Shown in pieces: positions 42,602 through 52,153 of a DNA stretch of 64,000 nucleotides. Source of the DNA: Ruminococcus flavefaciens (GTDB taxonomy: Bacteria; Bacillota; Clostridia; Oscillospirales; Ruminococcaceae); assembly GCF_900116855.1 (NCBI RefSeq), contig NZ_UETD01000007.1, positions 62,001 through 126,000 of the forward strand, given 5' to 3'. The position numbers were made by a program, and so were the translations under genes. Below the pieces are notes generated by a model, which saw only the letters and a program-made list of their open reading frames with translations, was not told the DNA's origin and did not search any database. Every line of letters starts with the position of its first letter. The stretch's first letter is position 1.

Positions 42602-45061
42602 TTACAGTGATGTCGGAAGTGAGGTGATGCTGTGGAGAAGGAAAAGCTGTATCGCCAGCGCATCGTTGGAGGTGAGTCCCTTTACGCTTGTATCACAGTC
42701 GCCGTTTGTGCGTCCCTTCTCGGTGAGATGGTTGGAGTCTGAGCCGCTTGTTCCGTATTTGTCGGGATTTGCAAGCGCCTGCATGATGAGTATTGCGTCT
42801 GCGAGCTCAACTGTTCCGTCACAGTTTGTGTCGCCGTACACAGGCTTTTCCACAGGCTGTGAGCCGCTGTAATTGGTGGCGGGGGAAGCCTTTCCTGCTA
42901 TCTCGCCAAAGAATATCTGTCCCCACTCGGTAAGGCTGTTGCCGTCCCAGTCGTTTGAGAGGTCGAGATACTCAACGCCGCCGCTGTTACCCTTCCATGA
43001 CCACGCAAGATAGCCCATGTTCTTCTCGGCACAGTAGCTCATTATTGCTGCCTCGTCTACATCGCCGTCGGTGTGCTTATAGCCGAATTCGCCGACTATC
43101 ACGGGAGCTCCGCAGCTCAGCGCCGAGTCAAGGTTTTCCTTTACCTGCTGAGCATTTCCCCCTGCATACTCATAGAGATGTGCGGAGAATACAGTATTTT
43201 TCAGCGGGTCTGAAGTGAATACCTCTGCGCCCTTTTCGCCGATGGACTTGGGATACTGTCCCCAGCCTGCGCTGTCTATCATTATCATGTTCTCGATACC
43301 GCCGTCACGGGCTGTCTTTATGGCGGACTTGGCACCCTCTGCCCATGTGCCGCTGTTCCACTGACCGTACCACTCGTTTGCGATGTTGAGGATAACCACG
43401 TCCTTGTTTTTGTTAAGTATATCCTTCATCTCGCACCAGTACTCAGCAGCCTTTACGATGTCGGCTATGTTGTCGCTTCCCGTAGCGTCGTGGGCTTCGA
43501 GAATGCATATCTGCTTGTTCTCACGGCACCAGCCGATTATCTGCTCAAGTTCGGTAGCCGAGGTCTTGTCCCATTTTGCGCCGTCTGCACAGACTACGCG
43601 GATGGTGTTGGTTCCCTTTGCGGCAGCTGCCTTGATGGACTGCTCCGTATTGTTCTTGTACCACGCATGAGCTACGTTTATTCCCCTCATTACAAAGGGA
43701 TTGCCGTTAGCGTCAAGTATCTGCTGTCCCGAGACCATCATTCCCGAGCCTGTGGGCAGGGGAGTTACTGTCTGCTGTGTTACGGTGGTGGTGACTGTTG
43801 TCACTGCTGCGGTCGTAGTAGTTGACGTTGTGGAAGTCGATGTTGTGGAAGTTGAGGTCGTGGAAGTCGTTGTGGTCTTTGGCTTGCCTGCCCAGAGAAT
43901 GGAATCGTTGTTGATGACCTCCATCATCTTATTTACAACAGGCTCTGAAACAGAGTACCATGTGCAGGAGCTTCTGTCCAGATAGCCGTGGCATTCGCCT
44001 GCGGACTGTGATGAGCTTACTACGTTGTTGTCCCAGAGCACGCAGGGGATACCGATCTCCTTTGCTCTGGTGATGTATGTGTCTGTCCACTGTACACGGG
44101 CTTCGGTGTTATTGAAGTTTGAGGTGCCCATCTCGCCGATGACAACGGGAACTCCTCTGTCGATGAAAGTGCTCTTGAGTCCGTTGAGAGTGCCCAGCAG
44201 GCTGCTTTTGTACTGGTCTGTAAATGTGCTGTGGTCGCCTACGGCGGTGTTCATGGTGAAGTCGTAGGGGACATAGGCGTGTATGGAAACTGCCACAAGT
44301 TCATCGTTGGGAACGTTTATCCTCGTGTAAATGGTGGAGTCTGCGGAAGCGCAGTAGCCCGGCACCATGAGGAGACGATTCTTGTTGTTTTCCGATGAGG
44401 AGCTTCTTATGAGCTGCACGAAATCCGCGTCCAGTTTGTTTATTGTGTCCACCTCGTTCTGCTGAGGTCCCCACCACTCGTGGGAAGTGCCCTTTGCACG
44501 GGGCTCGTTCATCGCCTCGAAGATGAGGTGCTGATCGTAGTCCTTGAAGGTGTCGGCGATCTGCGTCCAGAGCTTTATGAAGCGGGGCTTCATCTGGTCG
44601 TAGGCAGTCCCAAGATCGCCGCGGTCGATCCAGTCCTCGTGGTGGAGGTTGAGGATAACGTACATATCGTTGCTGATACCGTAGTCCACTACCTCCTTGA
44701 CCCTTGCCATCCACTGAGGATCCACATTATTGTCGCCGTCAAGGTGATTGTACCATGTTGTGGGGATTCGTACAGTGTTGAAGCCCTTTGCCTTTACGGC
44801 GTCTATCATTGCTTTTGTGGTCTTCGGGTTGCCCCAGCTGGTCTCGGTTGCCAGACCTGTGGCAAATCCGCCGTGTGAGTCGAGAGTGTTGCCGAGATTC
44901 CAGCCTATCTTCATGTTCTCGGTTATCTCGAATGCTGTCATATAGTCGGCGGCATCGGCTGTGAGCTGTGTGGTCGGTGCAGCCTTCAGCGAAGCCAGCA
45001 TACATAATGCTGCCGCGGAAAGGCTCACCACGCGTTTGATGAATTTGTTCTTTTCTCGCAT
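42602..45061 (-). CDS. Two-catalytic-domain GH5 enzyme with dockerin (endoglucanase + mannanase-like)
   Basis: An 819-residue secreted protein. Signal peptide about 1-38. First GH5 domain about 40-390, close to GH5_4: NMKIGWNLGNTLDS, acid/base Glu186 in FEAMNEPR, nucleophile Glu310 in VVIGEMG. A Thr/Ser/Val linker (396-435) leads to a second GH5 domain about 440-725 resembling GH5_8 mannanases: acid/base Glu563 in LNIANEWYG, nucleophile Glu658 in VIVGEFGYKH. A dockerin closes it (742-812; GDTNCDGTVELADAILIMQA, then KGLTSNDA). It would attack beta-glucan or xyloglucan and mannan in a single cellulosomal unit. Substrates are inferred from subfamily resemblance. Confidence 0.93.
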   Translation of the reverse strand: MREKNKFIKRVVSLSAAALCMLASLKAAPTTQLTADAADYMTAFEITENMKIGWNLGNTLDSHGGFATGLATETSWGNPKTTKAMIDAVKAKGFNTVRIPTTWYNHLDGDNNVDPQWMARVKEVVDYGISNDMYVILNLHHEDWIDRGDLGTAYDQMKPRFIKLWTQIADTFKDYDQHLIFEAMNEPRAKGTSHEWWGPQQNEVDTINKLDADFVQLIRSSSSENNKNRLLMVPGYCASADSTIYTRINVPNDELVAVSIHAYVPYDFTMNTAVGDHSTFTDQYKSSLLGTLNGLKSTFIDRGVPVVIGEMGTSNFNNTEARVQWTDTYITRAKEIGIPCVLWDNNVVSSSQSAGECHGYLDRSSCTWYSVSEPVVNKMMEVINNDSILWAGKPKTTTTSTTSTSTTSTSTTSTTTTAAVTTVTTTVTQQTVTPLPTGSGMMVSGQQILDANGNPFVMRGINVAHAWYKNNTEQSIKAAAAKGTNTIRVVCADGAKWDKTSATELEQIIGWCRENKQICILEAHDATGSDNIADIVKAAEYWCEMKDILNKNKDVVILNIANEWYGQWNSGTWAEGAKSAIKTARDGGIENMIMIDSAGWGQYPKSIGEKGAEVFTSDPLKNTVFSAHLYEYAGGNAQQVKENLDSALSCGAPVIVGEFGYKHTDGDVDEAAIMSYCAEKNMGYLAWSWKGNSGGVEYLDLSNDWDGNSLTEWGQIFFGEIAGKASPATNYSGSQPVEKPVYGDTNCDGTVELADAILIMQALANPDKYGTSGSDSNHLTEKGRTNGDCDTSVKGLTSNDALAIQLFLLHSITSLPTSL

Positions 45062-45162
45062 ATTATTCCTCCTATTCTAAGAATGTTGCTGGCGACTCAG
45101 TGCAGGAAGTCTCCAAATCAATATCCCTTGCAGCCTCGGACTTAAACCCTGCTGCTGCTTAA

Positions 45163-45191
45163 ATGATACAATACAAAGCACGAAAAGTCAA
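45163..45191 (-). promoter_or_regulatory. Promoter of the GH5-GH5 gene
   Basis: On the minus strand TTGACT (45191-45186), 17-bp spacer and TATCAT (45168-45163). The leader is about 95 nt and has AGGAGGAATA before the ATG. Confidence 0.82.
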
Positions 45192-45423
45192 TACTTGTAA
45201 TAGCAAATGGGACAAACTGCAAATAATTCGGGAAATTCTACAATATCGCGGAGTGCGGCTTGTGCGATGTGTCAATACAACGGGTTAAATGAAGCAGGAT
45301 TAATTTACTGCGAGTTTATTATAAAAACTGCTGTATCCGCCATAAAACAGGAAGATGAGCGGCAGTCACGGAGCACTCGGCGGCTCAACTTAAAATAATG
45401 CTGTTTAAGCTTTAATTTAAGCT

Positions 45424-45469
45424 GGGGACAGGTGCATAAAGCGGTAGGACCAATGCATGGAAAGTCCCC
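45424..45469. other. Structured intergenic element of unknown type
   Basis: Outer stem GGGGAC/GTCCCC (45424-45429 with 45464-45469) encloses inner stem TGCAT/ATGCA (45433-45437 with 45453-45457) with a 15-nt purine-rich loop. It lies just upstream of the yicC promoter. 45192-45423 contains no gene that I can support. Confidence 0.4.
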
Positions 45470-45488
45470 ATTATTTTCCGAAAAAAGC

Positions 45489-45517
45489 TTGCATTTTAGG
45501 CAGAATGATGTTATAAT
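45489..45517 (+). promoter_or_regulatory. Promoter of the yicC operon
   Basis: TTGCAT (45489-45494), 17-bp spacer and TATAAT (45512-45517). It heads the long operon reaching to spoVM. Confidence 0.85.
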
Positions 45518-45570
45518 AATATAATAGCATAGTTATGCGTAAAAATATCATTCAGAAAGCGGGCGATAAG

Positions 45571-46449
45571 GTGCTTAGAAGTATGACAGGCTACGGAAGA
45601 GCGCAGCAGATACTTAACGGACGCGATATCCTTGTGGAGATCCGCTCCGTCAATCATAGATATTACGAGTATTCCTCAAGAGTCCCAAGAACCTACAGCT
45701 ACATCGACGAAAAGCTGAAGGCTCTGCTGAAAAACGGGATATCCCGAGGCAAGGTGGAGGTATCCGTCACCATAAACAATATCGAGGGAAAGGATACCGA
45801 GATCGCCATCAACAAGGGTGCGGCAGAGGGCTATGTGAACGCTCTCAGAAGCATTGCCGATGAGCTCGGCGTGGAGGACGACATCACCCTCTCAAAGCTC
45901 ATGAAGCTTCCTGATATCTTCAATATACAGAAAACACCCGACGACGAGGAACAGGTCTGGGAGGACGTCTCAAAGGTGGCTTCCGAGGCTATACAGCGCT
46001 TCGTTGAAATGCGTCAGGTGGAGGGCGAGCGCCTGAAAAATGACATCACCGAAAAGGCTGAGGGTATCCTCGCTATGGTGGGCAAGGTGGAGGAGCTTTC
46101 TCCCCTTACCGTGGAAAACTACAGGAACAGGCTCTACAAGAAGCTCAGCGAGGTCCTTGAGGGCAAGGATATTGACGACCAGAGAGTTCTTACCGAGGCT
46201 GCTGTTTTCGCCGAGAAGATCGCTGTTGACGAGGAGACCGTCCGTCTCAGGAGCCATATCGCTCAGCTGGAGTCAATGATCTCGGGCGACGAGGCAGTGG
46301 GAAGAAAGCTGGACTTCATCGTGCAGGAAATGAACCGTGAGGTCAATACCATCGGTTCAAAGGCTCAGGACCTTAATATCACCAAGGTAGTCGTTGATAT
46401 GAAGGCTGAGATCGAGAAGATCCGCGAGCAGATCCAGAATATAGAGTAA
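45571..46449 (+). CDS. yicC: YicC-family endoribonuclease
   Basis: A 292-residue protein. The opening [11 protein letters not shown] and [15 protein letters not shown] are the YicC signature, and the C-terminal DUF1732 part has [21 protein letters not shown]. YicC proteins are endoribonucleases acting on small RNAs. I choose GTG at 45571, giving [11 protein letters not shown] as in homologs; an ATG at 45535 would leave almost no leader after the promoter. The next gene begins 4 bases after the stop. Confidence 0.9.
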   Translation: MLRSMTGYGRAQQILNGRDILVEIRSVNHRYYEYSSRVPRTYSYIDEKLKALLKNGISRGKVEVSVTINNIEGKDTEIAINKGAAEGYVNALRSIADELGVEDDITLSKLMKLPDIFNIQKTPDDEEQVWEDVSKVASEAIQRFVEMRQVEGERLKNDITEKAEGILAMVGKVEELSPLTVENYRNRLYKKLSEVLEGKDIDDQRVLTEAAVFAEKIAVDEETVRLRSHIAQLESMISGDEAVGRKLDFIVQEMNREVNTIGSKAQDLNITKVVVDMKAEIEKIREQIQNIE

Positions 46450-46453
46450 GCCT

Positions 46454-46711
46454 ATGAAGCTCATAAATATAGGCTACGGAAATATGGTGTCATCGGAGAG
46501 GATAGTCGCCGTGGTAAGCCCCGAATCAGCGCCTATAAAGCGCCTCGTTCAGGAGGCTCGCGACGACGGCAGAGCTGTTGACGCCACCTATGGAAGAAAG
46601 ACAAGAGCCGTTATGATAATGGACAGCGGTCACATTATCCTGTCCTCACTTATCACCGAGACTCTTGCAGCAAGGATAAACGGATCGGGAGGTTCCGACG
46701 ACGATGAATAA
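46454..46711 (+). CDS. remA: Extracellular matrix regulator RemA family (DUF370)
   Basis: An 85-residue DNA-binding protein: [20 protein letters not shown], then [20 protein letters not shown] and [11 protein letters not shown]. In Bacillus, RemA activates matrix and osmoprotection genes. The acidic tail GGSDDDE is variable in the family. Overlaps gmk by 8 bases, so translation is coupled. Position between yicC and gmk is conserved in Firmicutes. Confidence 0.94.
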   Translation: MKLINIGYGNMVSSERIVAVVSPESAPIKRLVQEARDDGRAVDATYGRKTRAVMIMDSGHIILSSLITETLAARINGSGGSDDDE

Positions 46712-47309
46712 GGGCAGACTTATTGTATTATCCGCTCCCTCGGGCTGCGGAAAAGGTACCATACTTGCGGAGGTGTTCAAGGACAAGAGCTTTGCACTTT
46801 CTGTTTCCGCAACTACAAGGGCTCCCCGCGAGGGCGAAGTGGACGGTGTCAACTACCACTTCCTTACGAGGGAGGACTTCGAGCAGAGGATAGCAGACGG
46901 CAAGTTCATTGAGTACGCAGAGTACTGTGATAATCTCTACGGAACTCTCATGAGTGAGGTGGACGACCGCCTTGAACAGGGACTCAATGTGGTACTTGAA
47001 ATAGAGACAAAGGGCGCTATGAAGGTTCGCGAAAAGCGTCCCGATGCAATTTTCATATTCGTTCTGCCGCCTTCTGTGGCAGAGCTGAGACGCAGGCTGA
47101 AAAAGCGCGGTACAGAGACCGACGAGGTCATCAAAAAGCGCGTTTCACAGGCTGCATGGGAGATAGAACAGGCTCCCAAATACGATTACGTCATTGTCAA
47201 CGACGCCCTTGAGGACGCCGTAAGCGACTTCTTCGCGGTAATGCGCGCAGAAAAGCTTAAAGCGGAGTTTTCGGGCGATATTATAGAAGAGGTGTTGAAA
47301 AATGCTTAG
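46704..47309 (+). CDS. gmk: Guanylate kinase
   Basis: A 201-residue cytoplasmic kinase converting GMP to GDP. P-loop [10 protein letters not shown] near residue 10, GMP-binding [18 protein letters not shown] region (written here [11 protein letters not shown]), and the lid-type [14 protein letters not shown]. Length and motifs are normal. Overlaps remA at its start and rpoZ at its end. Confidence 0.96.
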   Translation: MNKGRLIVLSAPSGCGKGTILAEVFKDKSFALSVSATTRAPREGEVDGVNYHFLTREDFEQRIADGKFIEYAEYCDNLYGTLMSEVDDRLEQGLNVVLEIETKGAMKVREKRPDAIFIFVLPPSVAELRRRLKKRGTETDEVIKKRVSQAAWEIEQAPKYDYVIVNDALEDAVSDFFAVMRAEKLKAEFSGDIIEEVLKNA

Positions 47310-47511
47310 ACCCGCAGTAAACCAGATCATCACAAAGAACGAGAGCTGCTATTCGCTCGTTATCGCTGTTGCGAAGCGTGCAAGACAGATCACCGATGAG
47401 CTCTGCAAGAACAATGAGACTCTTGAGGAGAAGCCTGTCAAGACAGCTGTTGAGGAGCTTGCAAGCGGCAAGTGCAAGATAGTGAACGCGGCTCCCCAGA
47501 CTAACGAGTAA
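47302..47511 (+). CDS. rpoZ: RNA polymerase omega subunit
   Basis: A 69-residue omega subunit: [20 protein letters not shown], then VAKRARQITDELC and KPVKTAVEELASGKC. It stabilises the beta-prime subunit. Overlaps gmk by 8 bases and its TAA overlaps the priA ATG (TAATG). Position after gmk is standard. Confidence 0.95.
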   Translation: MLRPAVNQIITKNESCYSLVIAVAKRARQITDELCKNNETLEEKPVKTAVEELASGKCKIVNAAPQTNE

Positions 47512-49961
47512 TGTCCCTTATTGCGGAGACCGCAGTCAGCGGAACAGCTTATTCATTCGATATGCTGTTCAGCTATGCAGTCCCTGACAGGCTTGCGGCT
47601 GACATTGCCTGCGGCTGTCGGGTGCTGGTACCCTTCGGCAGAGGGAACAAGCGCAGGATAGGTGTTGTCATGAAGCTCTCACAGGGCGAGGCAAAGGGGC
47701 TTAAATCCCTTGTGTCCCTTGTGGACGAGACTCCCGTAGTCTCGGAGGAGCTTCTCGGACTTGCCTTCTACCTTCGCGAGCAGACCTTCTGTACTTATTT
47801 TGATGCGGTAAAAGCCATGCTTCCGCCTGCCATGAGCGTCAGCGCAAAAGAGACGTTCAGGCTTGTTAAGAATTTCACGGACATTTCTTCCCTCAGCCCT
47901 CAGGCGGCTGAGCTGCTTCAGGTGCTCTCCTGCACCGAGGGCAGCAAGGAGCTCAATGAGGCTGTGGAGAAGCATATCATTGACAACGGAAGGCGGCTCA
48001 CCGACGAGCTCTGCGACGCAGGCGCCCTTGACTCGGATAACGTGTTCAGGCAGGCTGTGGGCGACGCGGCAGTGAGAATGGTACGCCTTACGGACAAGTA
48101 TATGAGCACACCCGAGGATTTTGACCTCACACCCAAGCAGAAAACTGTCGCGGACTTCCTTGCGGAGTTCGGAGCAGCTGCGGTCAGGGAGGCTGCATAT
48201 ATGTGCGGCGTCACCGAGGCTGTGGTGAAAAGGCTCTGCGCCAACGGCGCCGCCGAGGAGTACGAGGCGGAGGTGCTGAGAAGGGTGGAGGACTTCGCCG
48301 ACGAGGTGAGACGCCCCGAGGATATTGTCCTCTCTGCCGAGCAGCAGAGGGCAAGGGACGCGGTATACGAGCAGATGGCCACGGGGAAGCCTGCGGTGTT
48401 CCTGCTTCACGGCGTTACTGGAAGCGGCAAGACCTCGGTCTTTGAAAAGCTCATCGACGATACCGTGAAAAGCGGCAGACAGGCTATGCTTCTTATCCCC
48501 GAGATAGGACTTACACCGCAGATACTGAAACGCTTCAGGTCGATGTTCGGAGAGAGAGTCGCTGTCATTCACAGCGGTCTGTCACTGGGTCAGAGACTTG
48601 ACGAATACAAGAGAATAAAACGGGGCGATGCAGACATCGTTATCGGTACGAGAAGCGCCGTTTTCGCGCCCCTTGACAATATAGGACTCATCATCATTGA
48701 TGAGGAGGGCGAGCGCTCCTACAAGTCGGACAGCTCCCCCAGATATACCACTCATGACATCGCCAAGCAGCGCTGCGCCTTTCACGGTGCGTCACTGCTG
48801 CTGGCTTCGGCAACTCCTTCCATCGAGAGCTATTACCTCGCCGAAAGGGGAGCGTACAGGCTCCTTGAGATGAAGGAAAGGTACCGCAATGCGCCCCTGC
48901 CCGAGGTGAGCATAGTAGATATGAACCTTGAGCGCGGCGAGGGCAATCGCACGGAATTCAGCCGCAGACTGGCTGAGGAGCTGAACGCTAACCTGCAAAA
49001 GGGGGAGCAGTCCATACTGCTGCTCAACAGGCGCGGATATCACACCATCATAAGCTGCTGTGACTGCTATCAGCCCGTGTACTGTCCCAACTGTTCGGTG
49101 CCGCTGACATACCACAAGAAAAACAACAAGCTGATGTGCCATTACTGCGGCTACGTCAGCGAACCTGTGACGGTGTGTCCGTCCTGCGGCTCGGAGCGCC
49201 TGAAAAATATGGGCTTCGGCACACAGAAGCTTGAGGAGGAGTTGGCTATGTTCTTCCCCAAGGCGAGAGTGCTCCGCATGGACGCGGATACCACCTTTTC
49301 ACGGTACTCCTACGAGAAGAACTTCACCGACTTCCGCGAGGGAAAGTACGATATAATGATAGGCACCCAGATGATTGGAAAGGGACTCGATTTCCCCAAT
49401 GTCACTCTGGTGGGCGTGCTGTCTGTGGACAAGGCGCTGTATGCGGGGGATTTCCGAAGCTATGAGCGCACCTTCTCCCTCATCACTCAGGTGGTGGGAC
49501 GAGGCGGACGCGGAGGCAGCCGAGGTAGAGCTATACTCCAGACCTTTATCCCCGAGCATTATATCATGAACCTTGCGGCGGCTCAGGACTACAAGGGCTT
49601 CTACAACGAGGAGATAGCCATACGCCGCGCTATGATATTCCCGCCCCTCTGCGATATGTGCATTTTCTGCTTTTCGGGAAATGAGGACATCACCGTGAGA
49701 CTGGGCGCGGAGGCTGTGCTGCGGCTCATGAACGGCAGGCTCAGGGAGATACAGCCCAAAACTCCTGTGAGAGTGCTGGGACCCGTCCGCTGCTCATACG
49801 GCAGGATAAACGGAAAGTACCGCTACCGTATTATAATGAAATGCAAGAACACCGCCGAGATGAGAGGATTTATAAGCGGTATCCTCACAGAGTCGGCAAA
49901 GCTGAAGGAAATGAGAAATACGTCCCTTTACGCCGATATGAACGGCGATGTGGGCGTCTGA
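47511..49961 (+). CDS. priA: Primosomal replication helicase PriA
   Basis: An 816-residue helicase for restarting stalled replication forks. N-terminal 3'-end-binding domain (VLVPFGRGNKRRIGVVM), Walker A HGVTGSGKTS, a zinc-binding insert with four CxxC pairs (CCDC, CPNC, CHYC, CPSC; about residues 520-565), and late helicase motifs GTQMIGKGLDFPN and QVVGRGGRG. Motif II is DEEG (about 397-400) where most PriA proteins have DEEH. Otherwise normal in length and order. Confidence 0.95.
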   Translation: MSLIAETAVSGTAYSFDMLFSYAVPDRLAADIACGCRVLVPFGRGNKRRIGVVMKLSQGEAKGLKSLVSLVDETPVVSEELLGLAFYLREQTFCTYFDAVKAMLPPAMSVSAKETFRLVKNFTDISSLSPQAAELLQVLSCTEGSKELNEAVEKHIIDNGRRLTDELCDAGALDSDNVFRQAVGDAAVRMVRLTDKYMSTPEDFDLTPKQKTVADFLAEFGAAAVREAAYMCGVTEAVVKRLCANGAAEEYEAEVLRRVEDFADEVRRPEDIVLSAEQQRARDAVYEQMATGKPAVFLLHGVTGSGKTSVFEKLIDDTVKSGRQAMLLIPEIGLTPQILKRFRSMFGERVAVIHSGLSLGQRLDEYKRIKRGDADIVIGTRSAVFAPLDNIGLIIIDEEGERSYKSDSSPRYTTHDIAKQRCAFHGASLLLASATPSIESYYLAERGAYRLLEMKERYRNAPLPEVSIVDMNLERGEGNRTEFSRRLAEELNANLQKGEQSILLLNRRGYHTIISCCDCYQPVYCPNCSVPLTYHKKNNKLMCHYCGYVSEPVTVCPSCGSERLKNMGFGTQKLEEELAMFFPKARVLRMDADTTFSRYSYEKNFTDFREGKYDIMIGTQMIGKGLDFPNVTLVGVLSVDKALYAGDFRSYERTFSLITQVVGRGGRGGSRGRAILQTFIPEHYIMNLAAAQDYKGFYNEEIAIRRAMIFPPLCDMCIFCFSGNEDITVRLGAEAVLRLMNGRLREIQPKTPVRVLGPVRCSYGRINGKYRYRIIMKCKNTAEMRGFISGILTESAKLKEMRNTSLYADMNGDVGV

Positions 49962-49982
49962 AATGCAAAAGGAAATGATCGA

Positions 49983-50450
49983 ATGGCACTTAGAAGAATT
50001 TTAACCGATAAGGACGAGATACTCCACAAGGTATGCAAGCCTGTGGATAAGTTTGACGAGAAGCTGGCTCAGCTCCTCGATGATATGCACGAGACACTCA
50101 ACAAGGCTGAGGGTGTGGGACTTGCGGCTCCCCAGATAGGCATCTGCCGCAGGATATTCATCATGCACCTTGACGAAAACGATATCGTCGAGGCTATAAA
50201 CCCCGAGGTGACTCAGAAGGAGGGCAAGCAGCGCGTTCAGGAGGGCTGCCTCTCCTGCCCCAATGTATGGGGATATGTCACAAGGCCTGCAAAGTGCCAC
50301 CTGAAGGCTCAGGACAGGAACGGAAACTGGTTCGAGCGCGATTTCACCGAGCTGGGCGCACAGTGTACCTGCCATGAGAACGACCATCTTGACGGTCATA
50401 TCTTCACTGAGATAGTGGAGGAATTCTTTGTTCCCGAGGAGAGCAAGTAA
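49983..50450 (+). CDS. def: Peptide deformylase
   Basis: A 155-residue metalloenzyme that removes the N-formyl group from nascent proteins. Motifs: GVGLAAPQIG, EGCLSCP (metal Cys) and HENDHLDG (HExxH with two His ligands and the catalytic Glu). All intact. Its TAA overlaps the fmt ATG (TAATG), the usual def-fmt coupling. Confidence 0.96.
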   Translation: MALRRILTDKDEILHKVCKPVDKFDEKLAQLLDDMHETLNKAEGVGLAAPQIGICRRIFIMHLDENDIVEAINPEVTQKEGKQRVQEGCLSCPNVWGYVTRPAKCHLKAQDRNGNWFERDFTELGAQCTCHENDHLDGHIFTEIVEEFFVPEESK

Positions 50451-51379
50451 TGAAGATAGTATTTATGGGAACTCCCGATTTTGCCGTTCCGTGCCTGCGT
50501 ACTCTCGCTGAGAGCGCACATGAGGTGGCAGCGGTGTTCACCCAGCCCGACAAGCCCAAGGGACGCGGCTATAAGCTCATACCAACTCCCGTAAAGGCTG
50601 CGGCGGCAGAATATGATATCCCCGTGTATCAGCCCCTCTCGCTGAGAAAGGGCGAGGACGCAGAGGAGTCCATGAGGGTGCTGAGGGAGATAGCTCCCGA
50701 CCTCATAGTTGTAACGGCATACGGTCAGATACTCCCCAAGGAGATACTGGAGCTGCCGAAATACGGCTGTATCAATATCCACGCTTCGCTTCTGCCAAAG
50801 TACAGGGGAGCGGCTCCCATAAACTGGGTGCTCCTCAACGGCGAAAAGGAGACAGGCGTCACCTCGATGCAGATGAGCGAGGGACTTGATACGGGCGATA
50901 TGCTCATAAAGAGAGCGACTCCCATAGGCGAGAACGAGACCTGTGAGGAGCTCTATGCAAGGCTTTCCGCAATGGGCGGAGAGGTGCTTGCAGAGACAAT
51001 AGATGCACTGGAAAAGGGAAGCCTTTCCCCCGAGGTGCAGGACGACAGCCTGAGCTGCTATTCTCCCATGATACGCAAGGAGATGAGCGCTCTGGACTTC
51101 TCAAAGACAGCGGCGGAGGTACACAACACCATCCGCGGCGTAACTGGCTTCACTATGCTGGAGGGCAAGCGCCTGAAGGTGTTCGCTTCCCGTATCGCCG
51201 AGGGCAGCTTTGACAGCGCAGAGAACGGCTCTGTGGTGGATACGAAGCGATTCGCGGTAAAGTGCGGCGACGGCAGGGCGGTCATCTTCACCGAGGTACA
51301 GCCCGAGGGCAAAAAACGCATGAAAACAGAGGACTTTCTCAGAGGCAGGAAGCTCACTGAGGGAGAGCTCCTCGGATAA
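50450..51379 (+). CDS. fmt: Methionyl-tRNA formyltransferase
   Basis: A 309-residue enzyme formylating initiator Met-tRNA. N-terminal Rossmann domain begins MKIVFMGTPDFAVP; the folate and catalytic segment is NIHASLLPKYRGAAPINW, followed by the SMQMSEGLDTGDML Asp motif. The C-terminal tRNA-binding OB domain has AEVHNTIRGVT. Normal length; coupled to def. Confidence 0.96.
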   Translation: MKIVFMGTPDFAVPCLRTLAESAHEVAAVFTQPDKPKGRGYKLIPTPVKAAAAEYDIPVYQPLSLRKGEDAEESMRVLREIAPDLIVVTAYGQILPKEILELPKYGCINIHASLLPKYRGAAPINWVLLNGEKETGVTSMQMSEGLDTGDMLIKRATPIGENETCEELYARLSAMGGEVLAETIDALEKGSLSPEVQDDSLSCYSPMIRKEMSALDFSKTAAEVHNTIRGVTGFTMLEGKRLKVFASRIAEGSFDSAENGSVVDTKRFAVKCGDGRAVIFTEVQPEGKKRMKTEDFLRGRKLTEGELLG

Positions 51380-51391
51380 GGAGGAAGATAT

Positions 51392-52153
51392 ATGTATATT
51401 ATGAATTTCGTTTCGGCAGCTCTGAGATACTACGGCTATTACGGCTACGGCACACGCTCGGCAGGCGGTAACTACGGTCTGTATTTCATACTCTTCCTTG
51501 TAATGATGATACTTCCCATCATTGCACAAGCCAATGTAAGCTCAACATTCAAGAAGTACAGTCAGGTGTATAATGCAAGAGGTCTTACCGCCGATCAGGT
51601 GGCAAGAATGATACTGGACTCAAACGGGCTGTACCATATAAGGATAGAACGTATCAGAGGCAATCTTACCGACCACTTCGACCCGAGGGATAATGTTGTC
51701 AGACTTTCCGATTCGGTGTACGGTCAGCGTTCGGTAGCTGCCATCGGTGTTGCCGCCCATGAGTGCGGTCATGCCTGTCAGCACGCCGAGAACTACGCAC
51801 CCATAATCTGGAGGACAAAGCTGGTGCCTATCACCAATATCTGTTCAAGGCTCTGGTATTTCGTGCTCATCATCGGTGTGGTGCTCAGCAGCCTTACTAT
51901 AGGTACTTCACTGATATATGTCTCCATTGCTATGTTCCTTGCTGTTATTTTATTCCAGCTGGTAACACTGCCCTGTGAGTTCAACGCAAGCAGCAGAGCT
52001 CTCAAGACCCTTGAAAGAGACTGTATCCTTGAGTCTGCTGAGGTGCCTCAGGCTAAGAAGGTCCTCACCGCAGCTGCTCTCACATACGTTACAAGTCTTG
52101 TGACATCCATGATCCAGCTCCTCAGACTCCTTATGTCTGTCAGGAGAAGATAA
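51392..52153 (+). CDS. YugP-type membrane zinc metallopeptidase
   Basis: A 253-residue membrane protein with an N-terminal helix (LYFILFLVMMILPIIAQA), the zinc motif AAHECGHACQH (HExxH near residue 125), and two or three helices in the second half. It matches the neutral zinc metallopeptidase family of B. subtilis YugP, whose substrate is unknown. An in-frame Tyr/Gly-rich N-terminus (YYGYYGYGTRSAGGNYG) precedes the first helix. Stop overlaps the rsmB ATG. Confidence 0.9.
   Translation: MYIMNFVSAALRYYGYYGYGTRSAGGNYGLYFILFLVMMILPIIAQANVSSTFKKYSQVYNARGLTADQVARMILDSNGLYHIRIERIRGNLTDHFDPRDNVVRLSDSVYGQRSVAAIGVAAHECGHACQHAENYAPIIWRTKLVPITNICSRLWYFVLIIGVVLSSLTIGTSLIYVSIAMFLAVILFQLVTLPCEFNASSRALKTLERDCILESAEVPQAKKVLTAAALTYVTSLVTSMIQLLRLLMSVRRR

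Noticed and set aside
45207..45398. 63-codon open frame
   Set aside because: No ribosome-binding site, mixed composition, overlaps the GH5 promoter side; likely chance.
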